Of a DNA stretch of 64,000 bases, positions 52,001 through 61,376 are shown piece after piece. The DNA lies in the NCBI GenBank assembly GCA_963846855.1, contig CAWJXK010000008.1:1116001-1180000 (forward strand), written 5' to 3'. Under the pieces are notes generated by a model that made no database searches, had not been told where the DNA came from, and saw nothing but the letters and a program-made list of their open reading frames with translations. The first letter of the stretch is position 1. Every line of letters starts with the position of its first letter. The translations under genes and the position numbers were made by a program. The DNA is from CAIWHR01 sp963846855. GTDB lineage: Bacteria; Pseudomonadota; Gammaproteobacteria; Burkholderiales; Casimicrobiaceae.

Positions 52001-52633
52001 ATGAGACGCAAGGATAGCGCTGCAACGCGAACACGGCTCCTCGAAGCGGCGCGCGACGTCATCCGGGCGAAGGGCTACGCCGCGACCACCGTCGACAACA
52101 TCTGTGCCGCTGCCGAGGTCTCGAAGGGCAGCTTCTTCCACCACTTCGCGAGCAAGGAGGAGCTCGGCGTCGCCGCCATCGACGCATTCGACGCGATGGC
52201 GAGCGCGCTGTTCGCGGACGCGCCGTACACGCAGCTCGCCGATCCGCGCGACCGCGTGCTGGGCTACGTCGACTTCCGCAGCTCGCTCCTGCGCGGCGAC
52301 CTCGCGCAATTCACCTGTCTCATGGGCACGACCGTCCAGGAGACCTATGCGACGCACCCCGATCTTCGCGCGGCGTGCGACCGGGGAATGTCGGCACACA
52401 TCGCGGTGCTCGTGCGCGACATCGAGGCGGCAAAGCAGCGTTACGCGCCAGACGCGCCATGGACCGCGGAGAGCGTCGGGTATTTCATGCAGTCCGTTCT
52501 GCAGGGCGCCTTCATCTACGCGAAGGCGAAACAGGGTCCCGAGGTCGCCGTGATGTGCCTCGCGCACCTGCGCCGCTACCTGGAGGAACTTCTGGGAATG
52601 CCGCGCAACAAATCAAAATCCACCAAGGAGTAG
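52001..52633 (+). CDS. TetR/AcrR family transcriptional repressor
   Basis: A 210-residue regulator from MRRKDSAATRTRLLEAARDVIRAKGYAATTVDNICAAAEVSKGSFFHHFASKEEL, a full TetR helix-turn-helix with the common GSFFHHFASKE recognition helix. The ligand domain contains DFRSSLLRGDLAQFTCLMGTTVQETYATHPDLRAACDRG, close to the TetR_C subfamily of regulators with the QEt/ATHP motif. Ligand unknown. It controls itself through the palindrome at 51974 and leads an operon with two VOC-fold genes; the next gene starts 5 bases after this stop. Confidence 0.92.
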   Translation: MRRKDSAATRTRLLEAARDVIRAKGYAATTVDNICAAAEVSKGSFFHHFASKEELGVAAIDAFDAMASALFADAPYTQLADPRDRVLGYVDFRSSLLRGDLAQFTCLMGTTVQETYATHPDLRAACDRGMSAHIAVLVRDIEAAKQRYAPDAPWTAESVGYFMQSVLQGAFIYAKAKQGPEVAVMCLAHLRRYLEELLGMPRNKSKSTKE

Positions 52634-52638
52634 CCACG

Positions 52639-53127
52639 ATGAACAATTTACACGCGAAGCCCATTCCCGATGGAATGCATTCGGTCACGCCCCATCTCGT
52701 GTGCGCCGGCGCGGCCGACGCGATCGCGTTCTATACGAGGGCCTTCGGCGCCGTCGAAACCTCGCGCCTGGCGGGTCCCGCCGGAAAGCTGATGCACGCA
52801 TCGATCCGCATCGGCGACTCGACCGTGATGCTGACGGACGAATTCCCGGACTGGAAATCATTCGGGCCGAAGGCTCTGAAGGGAACGGCGGTGACGATCC
52901 ACCTTTACGTCGACGACGCCGACGCGGTCGCCGCGCGCGCCGTCGCGGCGGGCGCTACGGTCGTGATGCCGATGGAGGACATGTTCTGGGGCGACCGCTA
53001 TGGCATCGTCGAGGATCCGTTCGGCCACAGGTGGTCGATCGGGACGCACCTCCGCGACGTGACGCCCGCGGAAATGCAGGAAGCGATGAAGAAGATGACC
53101 TCCGAGCGGCACGCCACGTCCAACTGA
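52639..53127 (+). CDS. VOC family protein (PhnB/glyoxalase-like)
   Basis: A 162-residue protein. GMHSVTPHLVCAGAADAIAFYTRAFGAVETSRLAGPAGKLMHASIRIGDSTVMLTDE and TAVTIHLYVDDADAVAARAVAAGATVVMPMEDMFWGDRYGIVEDPFGHRWSIGTH match the YdeP/PhnB-like VOC proteins. The conserved Glu in WGDRYGIVEDPFGH and a His at each repeat could bind metal. It follows the tetR gene closely and is presumably induced when the repressor leaves the operator. Substrate unknown; a role in detoxification is likely. Confidence 0.9.
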   Translation: MNNLHAKPIPDGMHSVTPHLVCAGAADAIAFYTRAFGAVETSRLAGPAGKLMHASIRIGDSTVMLTDEFPDWKSFGPKALKGTAVTIHLYVDDADAVAARAVAAGATVVMPMEDMFWGDRYGIVEDPFGHRWSIGTHLRDVTPAEMQEAMKKMTSERHATSN

Positions 53128-53195
53128 GAAAATACCCTGCGAAACCCTGGATCGAACGCGGCGCAACCTCAATTCATTGCGAAAGGAGAAGGACC

Positions 53196-53687
53196 ATGGT
53201 CAAGATCACGCCATTCCTGTGGTTCGACGGGCAGGCCGAAGCGGCCGCGAATCACTACCTCTCGATCTTCCCGAACTCGCGCATCACGAGCGTGCTGCGC
53301 TGGGGTGAAGCGGGGCCGGGGCCCAAGGGCTCGGTGCTGACGGTTGCGTTCTCGCTCGACGGCAACGACTTCGTCGCGCTGAACGGGGGGCCGCAATTCA
53401 AGTTCAGCGAAGCGATTTCGCTGGCGGTGCCGTGCAAGACGCAGGAAGAAGTCGACCAATACTGGGAAAAGCTGAGCGCCGGCGGCAGCAAGGGCCAATG
53501 CGGCTGGCTGAAGGACAAATTCGGCGTGTCCTGGCAGGTCGCGCCGACGATCCTTCCCGAAATGCTTCAGGACAAGGACCCCGCGAAGGCGGATCGCGTG
53601 ATGCGGGCGATGATGCAGATGACCAAGATCGACATCGGCGCGCTCAGGAGCGCCTACGAAGGGCGCGAAGTCGGCGCCGTCGCCTGA
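53196..53687 (+). CDS. VOC family protein (3-demethylubiquinone methyltransferase-like fold, PhnB type)
   Basis: A 163-residue protein whose ATG follows aaaggagaagg. MVKITPFLWFDGQAEAAANHYLSIFPNSRITSVLRWGEAGPGPKGSVLTVAFSLDGNDFVALNGGP is the signature often annotated as 3-demethylubiquinone-9 3-methyltransferase, though it has a VOC fold and no SAM site. EEVDQYWEKLSAGGSKGQCGWLKDKFGVSWQVAPTILPEML follows. Third gene of the tetR operon. Substrate unknown. Confidence 0.9.
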   Translation: MVKITPFLWFDGQAEAAANHYLSIFPNSRITSVLRWGEAGPGPKGSVLTVAFSLDGNDFVALNGGPQFKFSEAISLAVPCKTQEEVDQYWEKLSAGGSKGQCGWLKDKFGVSWQVAPTILPEMLQDKDPAKADRVMRAMMQMTKIDIGALRSAYEGREVGAVA

Positions 53688-53742
53688 CGGAGGGCGTCCG
53701 CAATGGTCTCGTGAAGTTGGTGCATGACAAGGGTGTTTCCAC

Positions 53743-55257
53743 CTAAGCCGGCGGAGCCGGCCGGAGCAGGCGTCCCGCAGTCGATAATGCTTTGCCGAGC
53801 ACCGGCCACAACAACAGGGCGAACGCGAGCGTCGTGATCGAGCCGACAAGGCCGTTGGACCAGAACACGCGGAGATCTCCGCCGGCGCCGATCATCGACA
53901 GCCGGAACGCGTCCTCCGAGCGGTTGCCGAGCACCAGGGCCAGCGTGAACGGCGCAAGGGGCACGCCGATCTTCTTGAAGACGTAGCCGACGACGCCGAA
54001 GCCCAGCATCAGCCAGACGTCGAACATCGCGTTCTGGATCGCGAATGCGCCGATGGCGCACGACACGACGATCATCGGCGCGACCGCGGCGAAGGGAACG
54101 CGCAGGATCGCGGCGAACAGCGGCACGGTGGTCAGCACGATCACGAGCCCGACGACGTTGCCGAGGTACATCGACGCGATGAGGCCCCAGACGAAGTCCT
54201 TGTGCTCGACGAACAGCAGCGGTCCCGGGTTGAGCCCCCACACCATCAATCCGCCCAGCAGGATGGCCGCGGTGCCCGAGCCCGGAATGCCGAGCGCCAG
54301 CATCGGCAGGAGCGCGGAGGTCCCGGACGCGTGCGCCGCCGTCTCGGGCGCGAACACGCCTTCGATGCGCCCCTTGCCGAAGCTCGAAGGATCCTTGTCG
54401 AAGCGCTTGGCGAGGTTGTAGCCCATGAACGACGCGGCGATCGCGCCGCCCGGGGTGATGCCGAGCCAGCAGCCGATCGCCGACGAGCGCAGCAGTGTGA
54501 CCCAGTAGCGCGGCATTTCCTTCCACACTTTCCAGAGCACGCGCAGGCTGATCTTTGCCGCATGGCCGCGCAAGGCGAGGCGCTCCTCCATCGTCAACAG
54601 GATTTCGCTGATGCCGAAGAGGCCGATGACGGCCACCAGGAAATTGATGCCGCGCATCAAGGGGTCGAAGCCAAACGTCATCCGCAGCCGGCCGGAGACG
54701 GTATCCATGCCGATCGCGGCGAGCAGCAGCCCCAGCGCCATCGAGATGAGCGTCTTCTGCTTTTCCTCGCGTCCCAGGCCCACGAACGAGCAGAACGTCA
54801 GCAGGTAGACCGCGAAGAACTCCGGCGGGCCGAACTTCAGCGCGAAGTTCGCGATGCGCGGCGCGAGGAACGTGATCAGCAGCACGGCGACCAGCGAACC
54901 GATGAACGACGACGTGAACGCCGCGGTGAGCGCTTCCGCGGCCCTGCCTTGCTGGGCCATCGGATAGCCGTCGAACGTGGTCGCCACCGACCAGGCTTCG
55001 CCGGGAATGTTGAACAGGATCGATGTGATCGCGCCCCCGAACAGCGCGCCCCAGTAGATGCACGAGAGCATGACGATCGCGGAGGTCGGGTCCATCGTGA
55101 ACGTGAGCGGCAGCAGGATCGCGACGCCGTTCGGGCCGCCGAGCCCGGGCAGCACGCCGACGAAGATGCCGAGCACGAGGCCGACCAGCATCAGCGCCAT
55201 GATCTTCCACGTCATCAGGACCGCGAAGCCGTGCAAGAGGAGGGGTACCGCTTCCAT
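53743..55257 (-). CDS. tctA: tripartite tricarboxylate transporter large permease subunit TctA
   Basis: A 504-residue membrane protein with about ten to twelve helices. The TctA hallmarks are GIFVGVLPGLGGPNGVAILLPLTF, GALFGGAITSILFNIPGE (duplicated in the second half by GSGTAAILLGGLMVWGLNPGP) and LALGIPGSG. It forms the sodium- or proton-driven pore of a TTT transporter for tri- or dicarboxylates. TctB lies 3 bases upstream of its start on the same strand, and the receptor further upstream, so the operon order is receptor-tctB-tctA. Confidence 0.95.
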   Translation of the reverse strand: MEAVPLLLHGFAVLMTWKIMALMLVGLVLGIFVGVLPGLGGPNGVAILLPLTFTMDPTSAIVMLSCIYWGALFGGAITSILFNIPGEAWSVATTFDGYPMAQQGRAAEALTAAFTSSFIGSLVAVLLITFLAPRIANFALKFGPPEFFAVYLLTFCSFVGLGREEKQKTLISMALGLLLAAIGMDTVSGRLRMTFGFDPLMRGINFLVAVIGLFGISEILLTMEERLALRGHAAKISLRVLWKVWKEMPRYWVTLLRSSAIGCWLGITPGGAIAASFMGYNLAKRFDKDPSSFGKGRIEGVFAPETAAHASGTSALLPMLALGIPGSGTAAILLGGLMVWGLNPGPLLFVEHKDFVWGLIASMYLGNVVGLVIVLTTVPLFAAILRVPFAAVAPMIVVSCAIGAFAIQNAMFDVWLMLGFGVVGYVFKKIGVPLAPFTLALVLGNRSEDAFRLSMIGAGGDLRVFWSNGLVGSITTLAFALLLWPVLGKALSTAGRLLRPAPPA

Positions 55258-55260
55258 CGT

Positions 55261-55803
55261 CTAGCGCCCGAACACCGCTTCGAGCGGGCCCTTGGGCATG
55301 ATCACGTCGAAGGCGACGTCGAACGTCGCGAACATGGCGAAGGCGAACACGAAGCTCGTGAGCAGCGATTTCCACCAGGCGATGCGCCCGATGAACCGCA
55401 TGAAGCCCGCGACGAGCAGCAGGCTCGCGACGTAGAGCCCGAGCCACTGCATCGCGAGCACGAAGAGGAACGTCGGCACGAACACCTGCAGCACGCGCCT
55501 CATCTGGTCGCGCGTGACGAACGGCTGCGCGGCGCGCTTGCGCCGGTGGAACGCGAGACCGAGGCCGTAGAGCGAGGCGCCGGCGAGGATCACGCACAGA
55601 TAGAACGGCATGTAACCCGACTGCGGGCCCTCGCGCTCCCAGCCCATGCCGCTCTTCCAGTTGTCGTAGCCCAGCACGAGTGCCAGCACGATCAGCAGCA
55701 GATAGACGGCCACCTCGACCGTGCGCGTGTTGGCAAGGACCGGCGAGTCGTCCTTCGGCGCGTCCGGGTCCTCGACGACGATCTCGCTGTCGGGTGCTGA
55801 CAT
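55261..55803 (-). CDS. tctB: tripartite tricarboxylate transporter small subunit TctB
   Basis: About 180 residues from MSAPDSEIVVEDPDAP. Four membrane helices are visible: VAVYLLLIVLALVLGYDNW, GYMPFYLCVILAGASLYGLGLAF, VFVPTFLFVLAMQWLGLYVASLLLVAGFM and LLTSFVFAFAMFATFDVAFDVI. This is the TctB layout of the TTT family. It lies 3 bases before tctA and 88 bases after the receptor gene. The N-terminal acidic tail is longer than in most relatives. Confidence 0.92.
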   Translation of the reverse strand: MSAPDSEIVVEDPDAPKDDSPVLANTRTVEVAVYLLLIVLALVLGYDNWKSGMGWEREGPQSGYMPFYLCVILAGASLYGLGLAFHRRKRAAQPFVTRDQMRRVLQVFVPTFLFVLAMQWLGLYVASLLLVAGFMRFIGRIAWWKSLLTSFVFAFAMFATFDVAFDVIMPKGPLEAVFGR

Positions 55804-55891
55804 CGGACTGCTCCAGGAATCGCGCAACGGGCCGGCGCGCCTTCTCCCCGCGCGGGGGAGAGGGCCCGGCGTGATTGACGGGTTTAGCCTG

Positions 55892-56878
55892 CTAGTTCGC
55901 GACGAAGCCCGCTTGGATCATCAGATTCTTGTTGAGCGCGTCGTCTTCCTCGAGGAAGGTCAGCATCTCCTTGCCCGTGAGGAACACCGGCTTCAGCGCC
56001 TGCTTCTCCATGTAGTCCTTGTACTCGGATGTCTGCGTCACCTTCTTGAAGAGGTCGATGTAGAACGCGACCTGGTCGGGCGTCATCTTTCCGGGGAGGA
56101 ACATTGCGCGGAGCATCAGGTACTGCAAGTCGAGCCCTTCGTCCTTGCAGGTCGGGATGTCGTTCCACGACTGCGTGTCGGTGACCTTGGTCTTGTACGG
56201 GATGCGCTCCTTGTCGAACACGCACAGCGCGCGCACCTGTCCCGCTCGCCATACTTCGAGGTTCTCAGACGGGTTGTTGACGTTGGACGCAGTGTGATTG
56301 CCGACGAGCTGGGTCGCCGCCTCGCCGCCCGACTTGTACGGCAGGTAGGCGAACTTCGCGCCTGTCTTCTTCTCCATGAATACGGTGAGCACCTGGTCCT
56401 CGCGCTTCGAGCCCGTGCCGCCCATCTTGAACGGCGGATCGGCCGCCTTGGCCGCGGCGATGAATTCCTTGACGCTTTTGTAGGGCAGCGTCGTGTTGTC
56501 CCACAGCACGAACTCGTCCATCGCGATCACGGAAACGGGCGTGAGCTCGCGCCAGTTGAACGGGATCTTGGCGGCGAGCGGCAGCATGTAGATAAGCGAA
56601 TACGCGATCAGCACCTTGTTCGGGTCGCCCTCGCTTCCCTTCATGTACATTAGCGCCTCGCCGCCGGACGCGCCGCCCTTCAGCGACACGATCATCGGCT
56701 GTTTCATCAGGTTGTTCTTCTGGACCGCCGCCTGCATCATCCGCGCCATCTGGTCGGACGCGCCGCCGGCGCCGGCCGCGACGACGATCTCGACCGGCTT
56801 CGTGGGTTCCCAGGCGACGGCCGGCGTCATCGTCACAATGACGGCCAGCGCGATCGAGGTCTTGATGAACGTGTTCAT
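55892..56878 (-). CDS. Bug/TctC-type tricarboxylate receptor
   Basis: A 328-residue periplasmic receptor. The start gives MNTFIKTSIALAVIVTMTPAVAW, a signal peptide, and follows gaggag. Bug hallmarks are KPVEIVVAAGAGGASDQMARMMQAAVQK, GGEALMYMKGSEGDPN, FKMGGTGSKREDQVLTVFMEKKTGAKFAYLPYKSGGEAATQLVGNHT and WRAGQVRALCVFDKERIP. It delivers a carboxylate to TctAB. Its ligand may be the substrate of the neighbouring aminotransferase or oxidoreductase; the sequence cannot settle this. Confidence 0.93.
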   Translation of the reverse strand: MNTFIKTSIALAVIVTMTPAVAWEPTKPVEIVVAAGAGGASDQMARMMQAAVQKNNLMKQPMIVSLKGGASGGEALMYMKGSEGDPNKVLIAYSLIYMLPLAAKIPFNWRELTPVSVIAMDEFVLWDNTTLPYKSVKEFIAAAKAADPPFKMGGTGSKREDQVLTVFMEKKTGAKFAYLPYKSGGEAATQLVGNHTASNVNNPSENLEVWRAGQVRALCVFDKERIPYKTKVTDTQSWNDIPTCKDEGLDLQYLMLRAMFLPGKMTPDQVAFYIDLFKKVTQTSEYKDYMEKQALKPVFLTGKEMLTFLEEDDALNKNLMIQAGFVAN

Positions 56879-56975
56879 GGCGTGCTGCTCCTCAGGATGA
56901 TTGCGACACTTCACGTGCCCGATTCGCGCGCTGCGGGCGCGCGCCGGGCGTATTGTTCGAGCAGTGCGGCGGCCG

Positions 56976-58193
56976 TCACGCGGCGCGCCGCTGCGTTTCC
57001 GTGGCGGCGGCAGCGCCCGGCTGCTGCAGATACGCGAGCGCCTCCGCGACGCCATTCCTCCGATGCGGTACGTCGCAGAGCGCAAGGCCCATCTCGACGC
57101 CGCACAGCGTTCCGCACAGCATCAGATCGTTGAAAAACCCCAGGTGTCCGATGCGGAACACGCGGCCTGCCACCTTGCCGAGGCCGGTGCCGAGCGACAT
57201 GTCGTAGCGGGCGAGGACCTCGCGCCGAAACGCGTCGGCGTCGTGGCCCTCCGGCATCATCACGGCGGTCAGCGATCCGCTGTATTCGGCCGGATTGCGG
57301 CACAGGATTTCGAGGCCCCAGCCGCGCACGGCGCGCCGCGTCGCCTCGGCATGGCGCTGGTGGCGCGCGAACACCGCCGGCAGGCCTTCCTCGCGCAGCA
57401 TCGCGAGCGCCTCGTGCAATCCGTAGAGCAGGTTGGTCGCCGGTGTCGACGGAAAGTAGCCCTGCCGGTTCAGCGCGATGGTCTCGTCCCAGCGCCAGTA
57501 CGAGCGTGGCAGCTTCGCCTGCTTGCTCGCGGCGATCGCCTTGTCGCTGACCGCGTTGAACGACAGCCCCGGCGGCAGCATCAGCCCCTTCTGCGAGCCG
57601 GCAACGGTGACGTCCACGCCCCATTCGGCGTGGCGGTAGTCGATCGACGCGAGCGAGGAGATCGTGTCGACCATGAGCAGTGCCGGATGCCCGGCGCGGT
57701 CGATCGCCTGCCGGATCGGCGGAATGCGCGAAGTCACGCCGGTCGAGGTCTCGTTGTGGACGGCGAGCACCGCCTTGAACGCGTGCGCGCCGTCCTCGGC
57801 GAGCTTCGCCTCGACGATCGCAGCATCGATGCCGCCGCGCCAGTCGCCGGGGACGAAGTCGACGACGAGGCCGAGCCGCTCGGCCATGGCGCGCCACAGC
57901 ACCGCGAACTGGCCGGTCTCGAACATCAGCACGCGGTCTCCGGGCGAGAGCGTGTTGACGATCGCCGCCTCCCACGCGCCGGTGCCGGAGGCCGGGTAGA
58001 TGATCACTGGTCCCGCCGTCTGGAAGACTTCCTTGAGGCCCTCGAGGATCTCGAGCGTCAGCCGGGCGAACTCGGGGCCGCGATGGTCGATCGTCGGATG
58101 ATCCATCGCCCGCAGGATGCGGTCGGGCACGTTGGTGGGACCGGGGATCTGCAGGAAATGGCGGCCGGACGGGTGCGAGTCGAGCTGGAACAT
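56976..58193 (-). CDS. serine-/alanine-glyoxylate aminotransferase (PLP, class V)
   Basis: A 405-residue class V aminotransferase: GRHFLQIPGPTNVPDRILRAMDHPTIDHRGPEF, PASGTGAWEAAIVNTLSPGD, VHNETSTGV, LMVDTISSLASIDYRHAEWGVDVTVAGSQKGLMLPPGL (PLP-binding Lys in SQKG), SYWRWDE and FRIGHLGFFNDL. Such enzymes move the amino group from serine or alanine to glyoxylate. It precedes the TTT operon on the same strand and is divergent from the FAD/Fe-S oxidoreductase, suggesting a shared 2-carbon/hydroxy-acid pathway. Confidence 0.92.
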   Translation of the reverse strand: MFQLDSHPSGRHFLQIPGPTNVPDRILRAMDHPTIDHRGPEFARLTLEILEGLKEVFQTAGPVIIYPASGTGAWEAAIVNTLSPGDRVLMFETGQFAVLWRAMAERLGLVVDFVPGDWRGGIDAAIVEAKLAEDGAHAFKAVLAVHNETSTGVTSRIPPIRQAIDRAGHPALLMVDTISSLASIDYRHAEWGVDVTVAGSQKGLMLPPGLSFNAVSDKAIAASKQAKLPRSYWRWDETIALNRQGYFPSTPATNLLYGLHEALAMLREEGLPAVFARHQRHAEATRRAVRGWGLEILCRNPAEYSGSLTAVMMPEGHDADAFRREVLARYDMSLGTGLGKVAGRVFRIGHLGFFNDLMLCGTLCGVEMGLALCDVPHRRNGVAEALAYLQQPGAAAATETQRRAA

Positions 58194-58279
58194 GGGGCCT
58201 CCCGAGGCGAATTGCCCTCGCGAACGTGTCGGTTCCGAGTGTCGAAAGGTATCATAACCCTCGAGCCTTTCGCGCCCCC

Positions 58280-61200
58280 GTGAACGCCCCCGAACCCCAG
58301 CCCGTCACGTTCCGGCCCCGAGCGCCTGCGGGCGACCTCGCGCGGCGCCTCGAAGGCGCCGTCGAAGGTGACGTGCTGTTCGACCGCGCGTCGCGCGGCC
58401 GCTACTCCACCGACGCGTCGATCTACCAGATCGAGCCCCTGGGCGTGCTGGTCCCGAAGTCCAATGCCGACGTGCGCGCCGCCTTCGATGCCTGCCGTGA
58501 ATTCGGGGTGCCGCTGCTGCCGCGGGGAGCCGGCAGCTCGCAGTGCGGCCAGACGGTCGGCGCGGCGCTGGTGGTCGACCACAGCAAGCACTTGAACCGC
58601 GTCGTCACCCTCGACCGCGACGCGATGACGGTGACGGTCGAGCCGGGCGTCGTGCTCGATGCGCTCAACGCGTGGCTGAAGCCACACGGCCTGTGGTTCC
58701 CGGTCGACGTCAGCACGTCGGCGCAATGCACGCTGGGAGGGATGACCGGCAACAACTCGTGCGGATCGCGGTCGATTGCCTACGGCAACATGGTGCACAA
58801 CGTGCTCGCGATCGACGCGACGCTCGCCGACGGCACCGAGGCGCGCTTCGGCCCCGAGCGCGACATGGACGGCGCCGTCCCGCGCGTGCGCGATCTGGTC
58901 AAACGGCTGCAAGCGCTCGGCGCGCGCGAGCGCGACGAGATCGAGCGCAACGTGCCGAAGGTGATGCGCCGGGTCGGTGGGTACAACATCGACCTGTGCT
59001 GCTCGCAGAGCGAGCGGCCGTACACCGACGACGGCAGCGTCAACTATGCGCATCTCCTGGTCGGCAGCGAGGGAACGCTCGCGTGGACCCGCGCCGTGAC
59101 TCTGCGCCTCGCGGAGCCCCCGCGCCATCGCGTGCTGGGCGTCGTCAATTTTCCGACGCTGTACAAGGCGATGAATTCCGCGCGCCACATCGTGGGCCTG
59201 AAGCCGTCGGCGGTCGAATTGGTCGACCGGACGATGATCGAGCTCGCCCGCGGCAATCCCGCATTCCGACCCGTGATCGAGCGTGCATTGATCGGCGCGC
59301 CCGACGCGATCCTTCTCGTCGAATTCATCGGCGAGACTGCGGACGCGCCGACGCAGGCGTTGCGCGATCTCGTCGCGTTGATGGGCGACCTCCGGCTTCC
59401 CGGCAGTGTGGTCGAGATGCCGGATGCCAGCGCACAGAAGGCGCTATGGGAGGTGCGCAAGGCCGGGCTCAACATCATGATGAGCATGAAGGGCGACGGC
59501 AAGCCGGTCTCCTTCATCGAGGACTGTGCGGTGCCGCTCGAGCATCTCGCCGACTACGTCGACCGACTGACCAATGTGTTCGCGAAGCACGGCACGCGCG
59601 GCACCTGGTATGCGCACGCGTCGGTCGGCACGCTGCACGTCAGGCCGATCCTCGACATGCGCCGCGACGGCGCGGCGAAGATGCGCGCGATCGCCGAGGA
59701 AGCGAGCGCGATGGTGCGCGAGTACAAGGGTGCATTTTCCGGCGAGCACGGCGACGGTCTCGTGCGCAGCGAATGGGTGGCGTGGCAGTTCGGACCCCGG
59801 TTGACGCGCGCGTTCGAGGAGATCAAGGACCTGTTCGACCCGACCGGCCTCATGAATCCCGGCAAGATCGTGCGCGGGACGCGAATGGATGACCGGACGC
59901 TGTTCCGCTTCGGTCCGAACCACCATTCGCTGCCGCTCGACACTGCGCTCGACTGGTCGGCATGGGACGTCACCGCCGATCCGGTCGCCGATACCGTGTC
60001 CGCGCCGGGAACCGGCGGCGACCCGGCGCACGGCTTCGCGAAAGCCGTCGAGATGTGCAACAACAACGGCCACTGCCGCAAGTTCGACGCCGGAACGATG
60101 TGCCCGAGCTACCGCGCGACGCGCGACGAGCAGCACTTGACGCGCGGGCGCGCCAACACGTTGCGCCTGGCGCTCTCCGGCCAGCTTGGACCCGAAGCGC
60201 TCGCGTCCCCCGCCGTGCGCGAGGCGTTCGATCTGTGCGTGAGCTGCAAGGGCTGCCGGCGCGAGTGCCCGACCGGCGTCGACATGGCGAAGATGAAAAT
60301 CGAGTTCCTCCACCATTGGCAGCGCGCACACGGCCTGTCGCTGAAAGACCGCGCGATCGCGCATCTGCCGCGCTGGGCCCCCGCGGCGGCGAGCGTGCCG
60401 TGGCTCTTCAACGCGCGCAACGCCGTCAAGGGCCTTGCGACCCTCGGCGAGTGGGGACTCGGACTTTCCGCAAAGCGCTCGCTGCCCGCGTGGCGCAGCG
60501 ACACGTTCCTGCGCGGGGAGAGCTTCTGCGACGGGTGCCCCGGCGAAGCCGACGTTGTGCTGTTCGCGGACACGTTCACGAATTACTTCGAGCCCGAGAA
60601 TGCGCACGCTGCGGTCGCGGTGCTGGAGGCGACGGGATATCGTGTCGCAGTTGCCCAAGCGGCCGCCGACGACGCAGATCGCACGCGACCCCTTTGCTGC
60701 GGCCGGACCTATCTCGCCGCCGGCCTCGTCGAGGAGGCGAAGCGCGAAGCGCGCCGCGTCGTCGCCGCGTTGGCGCCGTACGTGGAGCGGGGCGCTGCCA
60801 TCGTCGGGCTCGAGCCGTCGTGCCTGCTGTCGCTGCGCGACGAGTTCCTCGTCATGGGGCTGGGCGATGCGGCGCAGCGGCTGTCCGAGCGTGCGTTCCT
60901 GATCGAGGAATTCCTCGCGCGCGAACACCACGCCGGTCGACTCGAGCTCCCGCTCGCGGCCTTGCCGGAAGAGCGCGCGTTGCTGCACGGCCATTGCCAC
61001 CAGAAGGCGTTCGACGCGATGGGCGCGACACGCGAAGTGCTGGGCCTCGTTCCCGGCCTCGCCGTCGACGTGGTCGAGTCGAGCTGCTGCGGAATGGCGG
61101 GAAGCTTCGGCTACGAGGCCGCGCATTACGACGTCTCGATGCGGATGGCCGAGCTCTCGCTGCTGCCGGCCGTGCGCGCCGCGGATTCAGCGACGCTGAT

Positions 61201-61333
61201 CGTCGCGGACGGCACGAGCTGCCGGCACCAGATCGCCGACGGCACGCGACCGACCGGCCCGCGCGAAGCCGTGCACGTCATCCGCGTGCTGGCCCGCTCG
61301 CTCGAGGCCGCGTCCGCAAATCGAGGCGTATGA
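58280..61333 (+). CDS. FAD-binding and Fe-S oxidoreductase (glycolate/D-lactate/2-hydroxyglutarate dehydrogenase type)
   Basis: A fusion of 1017 residues with GTG start. The N-terminal half is a VAO-type FAD domain: VLVPKSNADVRAAFDACREFGVPLLPRGAGSSQCGQTVG, CTLGGMTGNNSCGSRSIAYGNM and FSGEHGDGLVRSEW. The second half has Fe-S motifs CNNNGHCRKFDAGTMCPSY and CVSCKGCRRECPTGVD, then two CCG domains (CCGRTY; SSCCGMAGSFGYEAAHYD). This is the D-2-hydroxyacid dehydrogenase layout (Dld-II/YdiJ/GlcDF-like). It should oxidise a 2-hydroxy acid and pass electrons to the quinone pool. Divergent from the glyoxylate aminotransferase gene (86 bases apart). Confidence 0.93.
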   Translation: MNAPEPQPVTFRPRAPAGDLARRLEGAVEGDVLFDRASRGRYSTDASIYQIEPLGVLVPKSNADVRAAFDACREFGVPLLPRGAGSSQCGQTVGAALVVDHSKHLNRVVTLDRDAMTVTVEPGVVLDALNAWLKPHGLWFPVDVSTSAQCTLGGMTGNNSCGSRSIAYGNMVHNVLAIDATLADGTEARFGPERDMDGAVPRVRDLVKRLQALGARERDEIERNVPKVMRRVGGYNIDLCCSQSERPYTDDGSVNYAHLLVGSEGTLAWTRAVTLRLAEPPRHRVLGVVNFPTLYKAMNSARHIVGLKPSAVELVDRTMIELARGNPAFRPVIERALIGAPDAILLVEFIGETADAPTQALRDLVALMGDLRLPGSVVEMPDASAQKALWEVRKAGLNIMMSMKGDGKPVSFIEDCAVPLEHLADYVDRLTNVFAKHGTRGTWYAHASVGTLHVRPILDMRRDGAAKMRAIAEEASAMVREYKGAFSGEHGDGLVRSEWVAWQFGPRLTRAFEEIKDLFDPTGLMNPGKIVRGTRMDDRTLFRFGPNHHSLPLDTALDWSAWDVTADPVADTVSAPGTGGDPAHGFAKAVEMCNNNGHCRKFDAGTMCPSYRATRDEQHLTRGRANTLRLALSGQLGPEALASPAVREAFDLCVSCKGCRRECPTGVDMAKMKIEFLHHWQRAHGLSLKDRAIAHLPRWAPAAASVPWLFNARNAVKGLATLGEWGLGLSAKRSLPAWRSDTFLRGESFCDGCPGEADVVLFADTFTNYFEPENAHAAVAVLEATGYRVAVAQAAADDADRTRPLCCGRTYLAAGLVEEAKREARRVVAALAPYVERGAAIVGLEPSCLLSLRDEFLVMGLGDAAQRLSERAFLIEEFLAREHHAGRLELPLAALPEERALLHGHCHQKAFDAMGATREVLGLVPGLAVDVVESSCCGMAGSFGYEAAHYDVSMRMAELSLLPAVRAADSATLIVADGTSCRHQIADGTRPTGPREAVHVIRVLARSLEAASANRGV

Positions 61334-61376
61334 TCACGGCGCGCGGCGCTGTCCGCGCACTCATGGGGGAGGCAGC

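Noticed and set aside
53196..53687. Ubiquinone-biosynthesis methyltransferase role for the second VOC gene
   Set aside because: The common database name is misleading: the sequence has a VOC fold and no SAM-binding motif.
59444..61126. 560-codon antisense open frame over the FAD/Fe-S gene
   Set aside because: It is antisense to a gene with clear motifs throughout; composition is that of a shadow frame.
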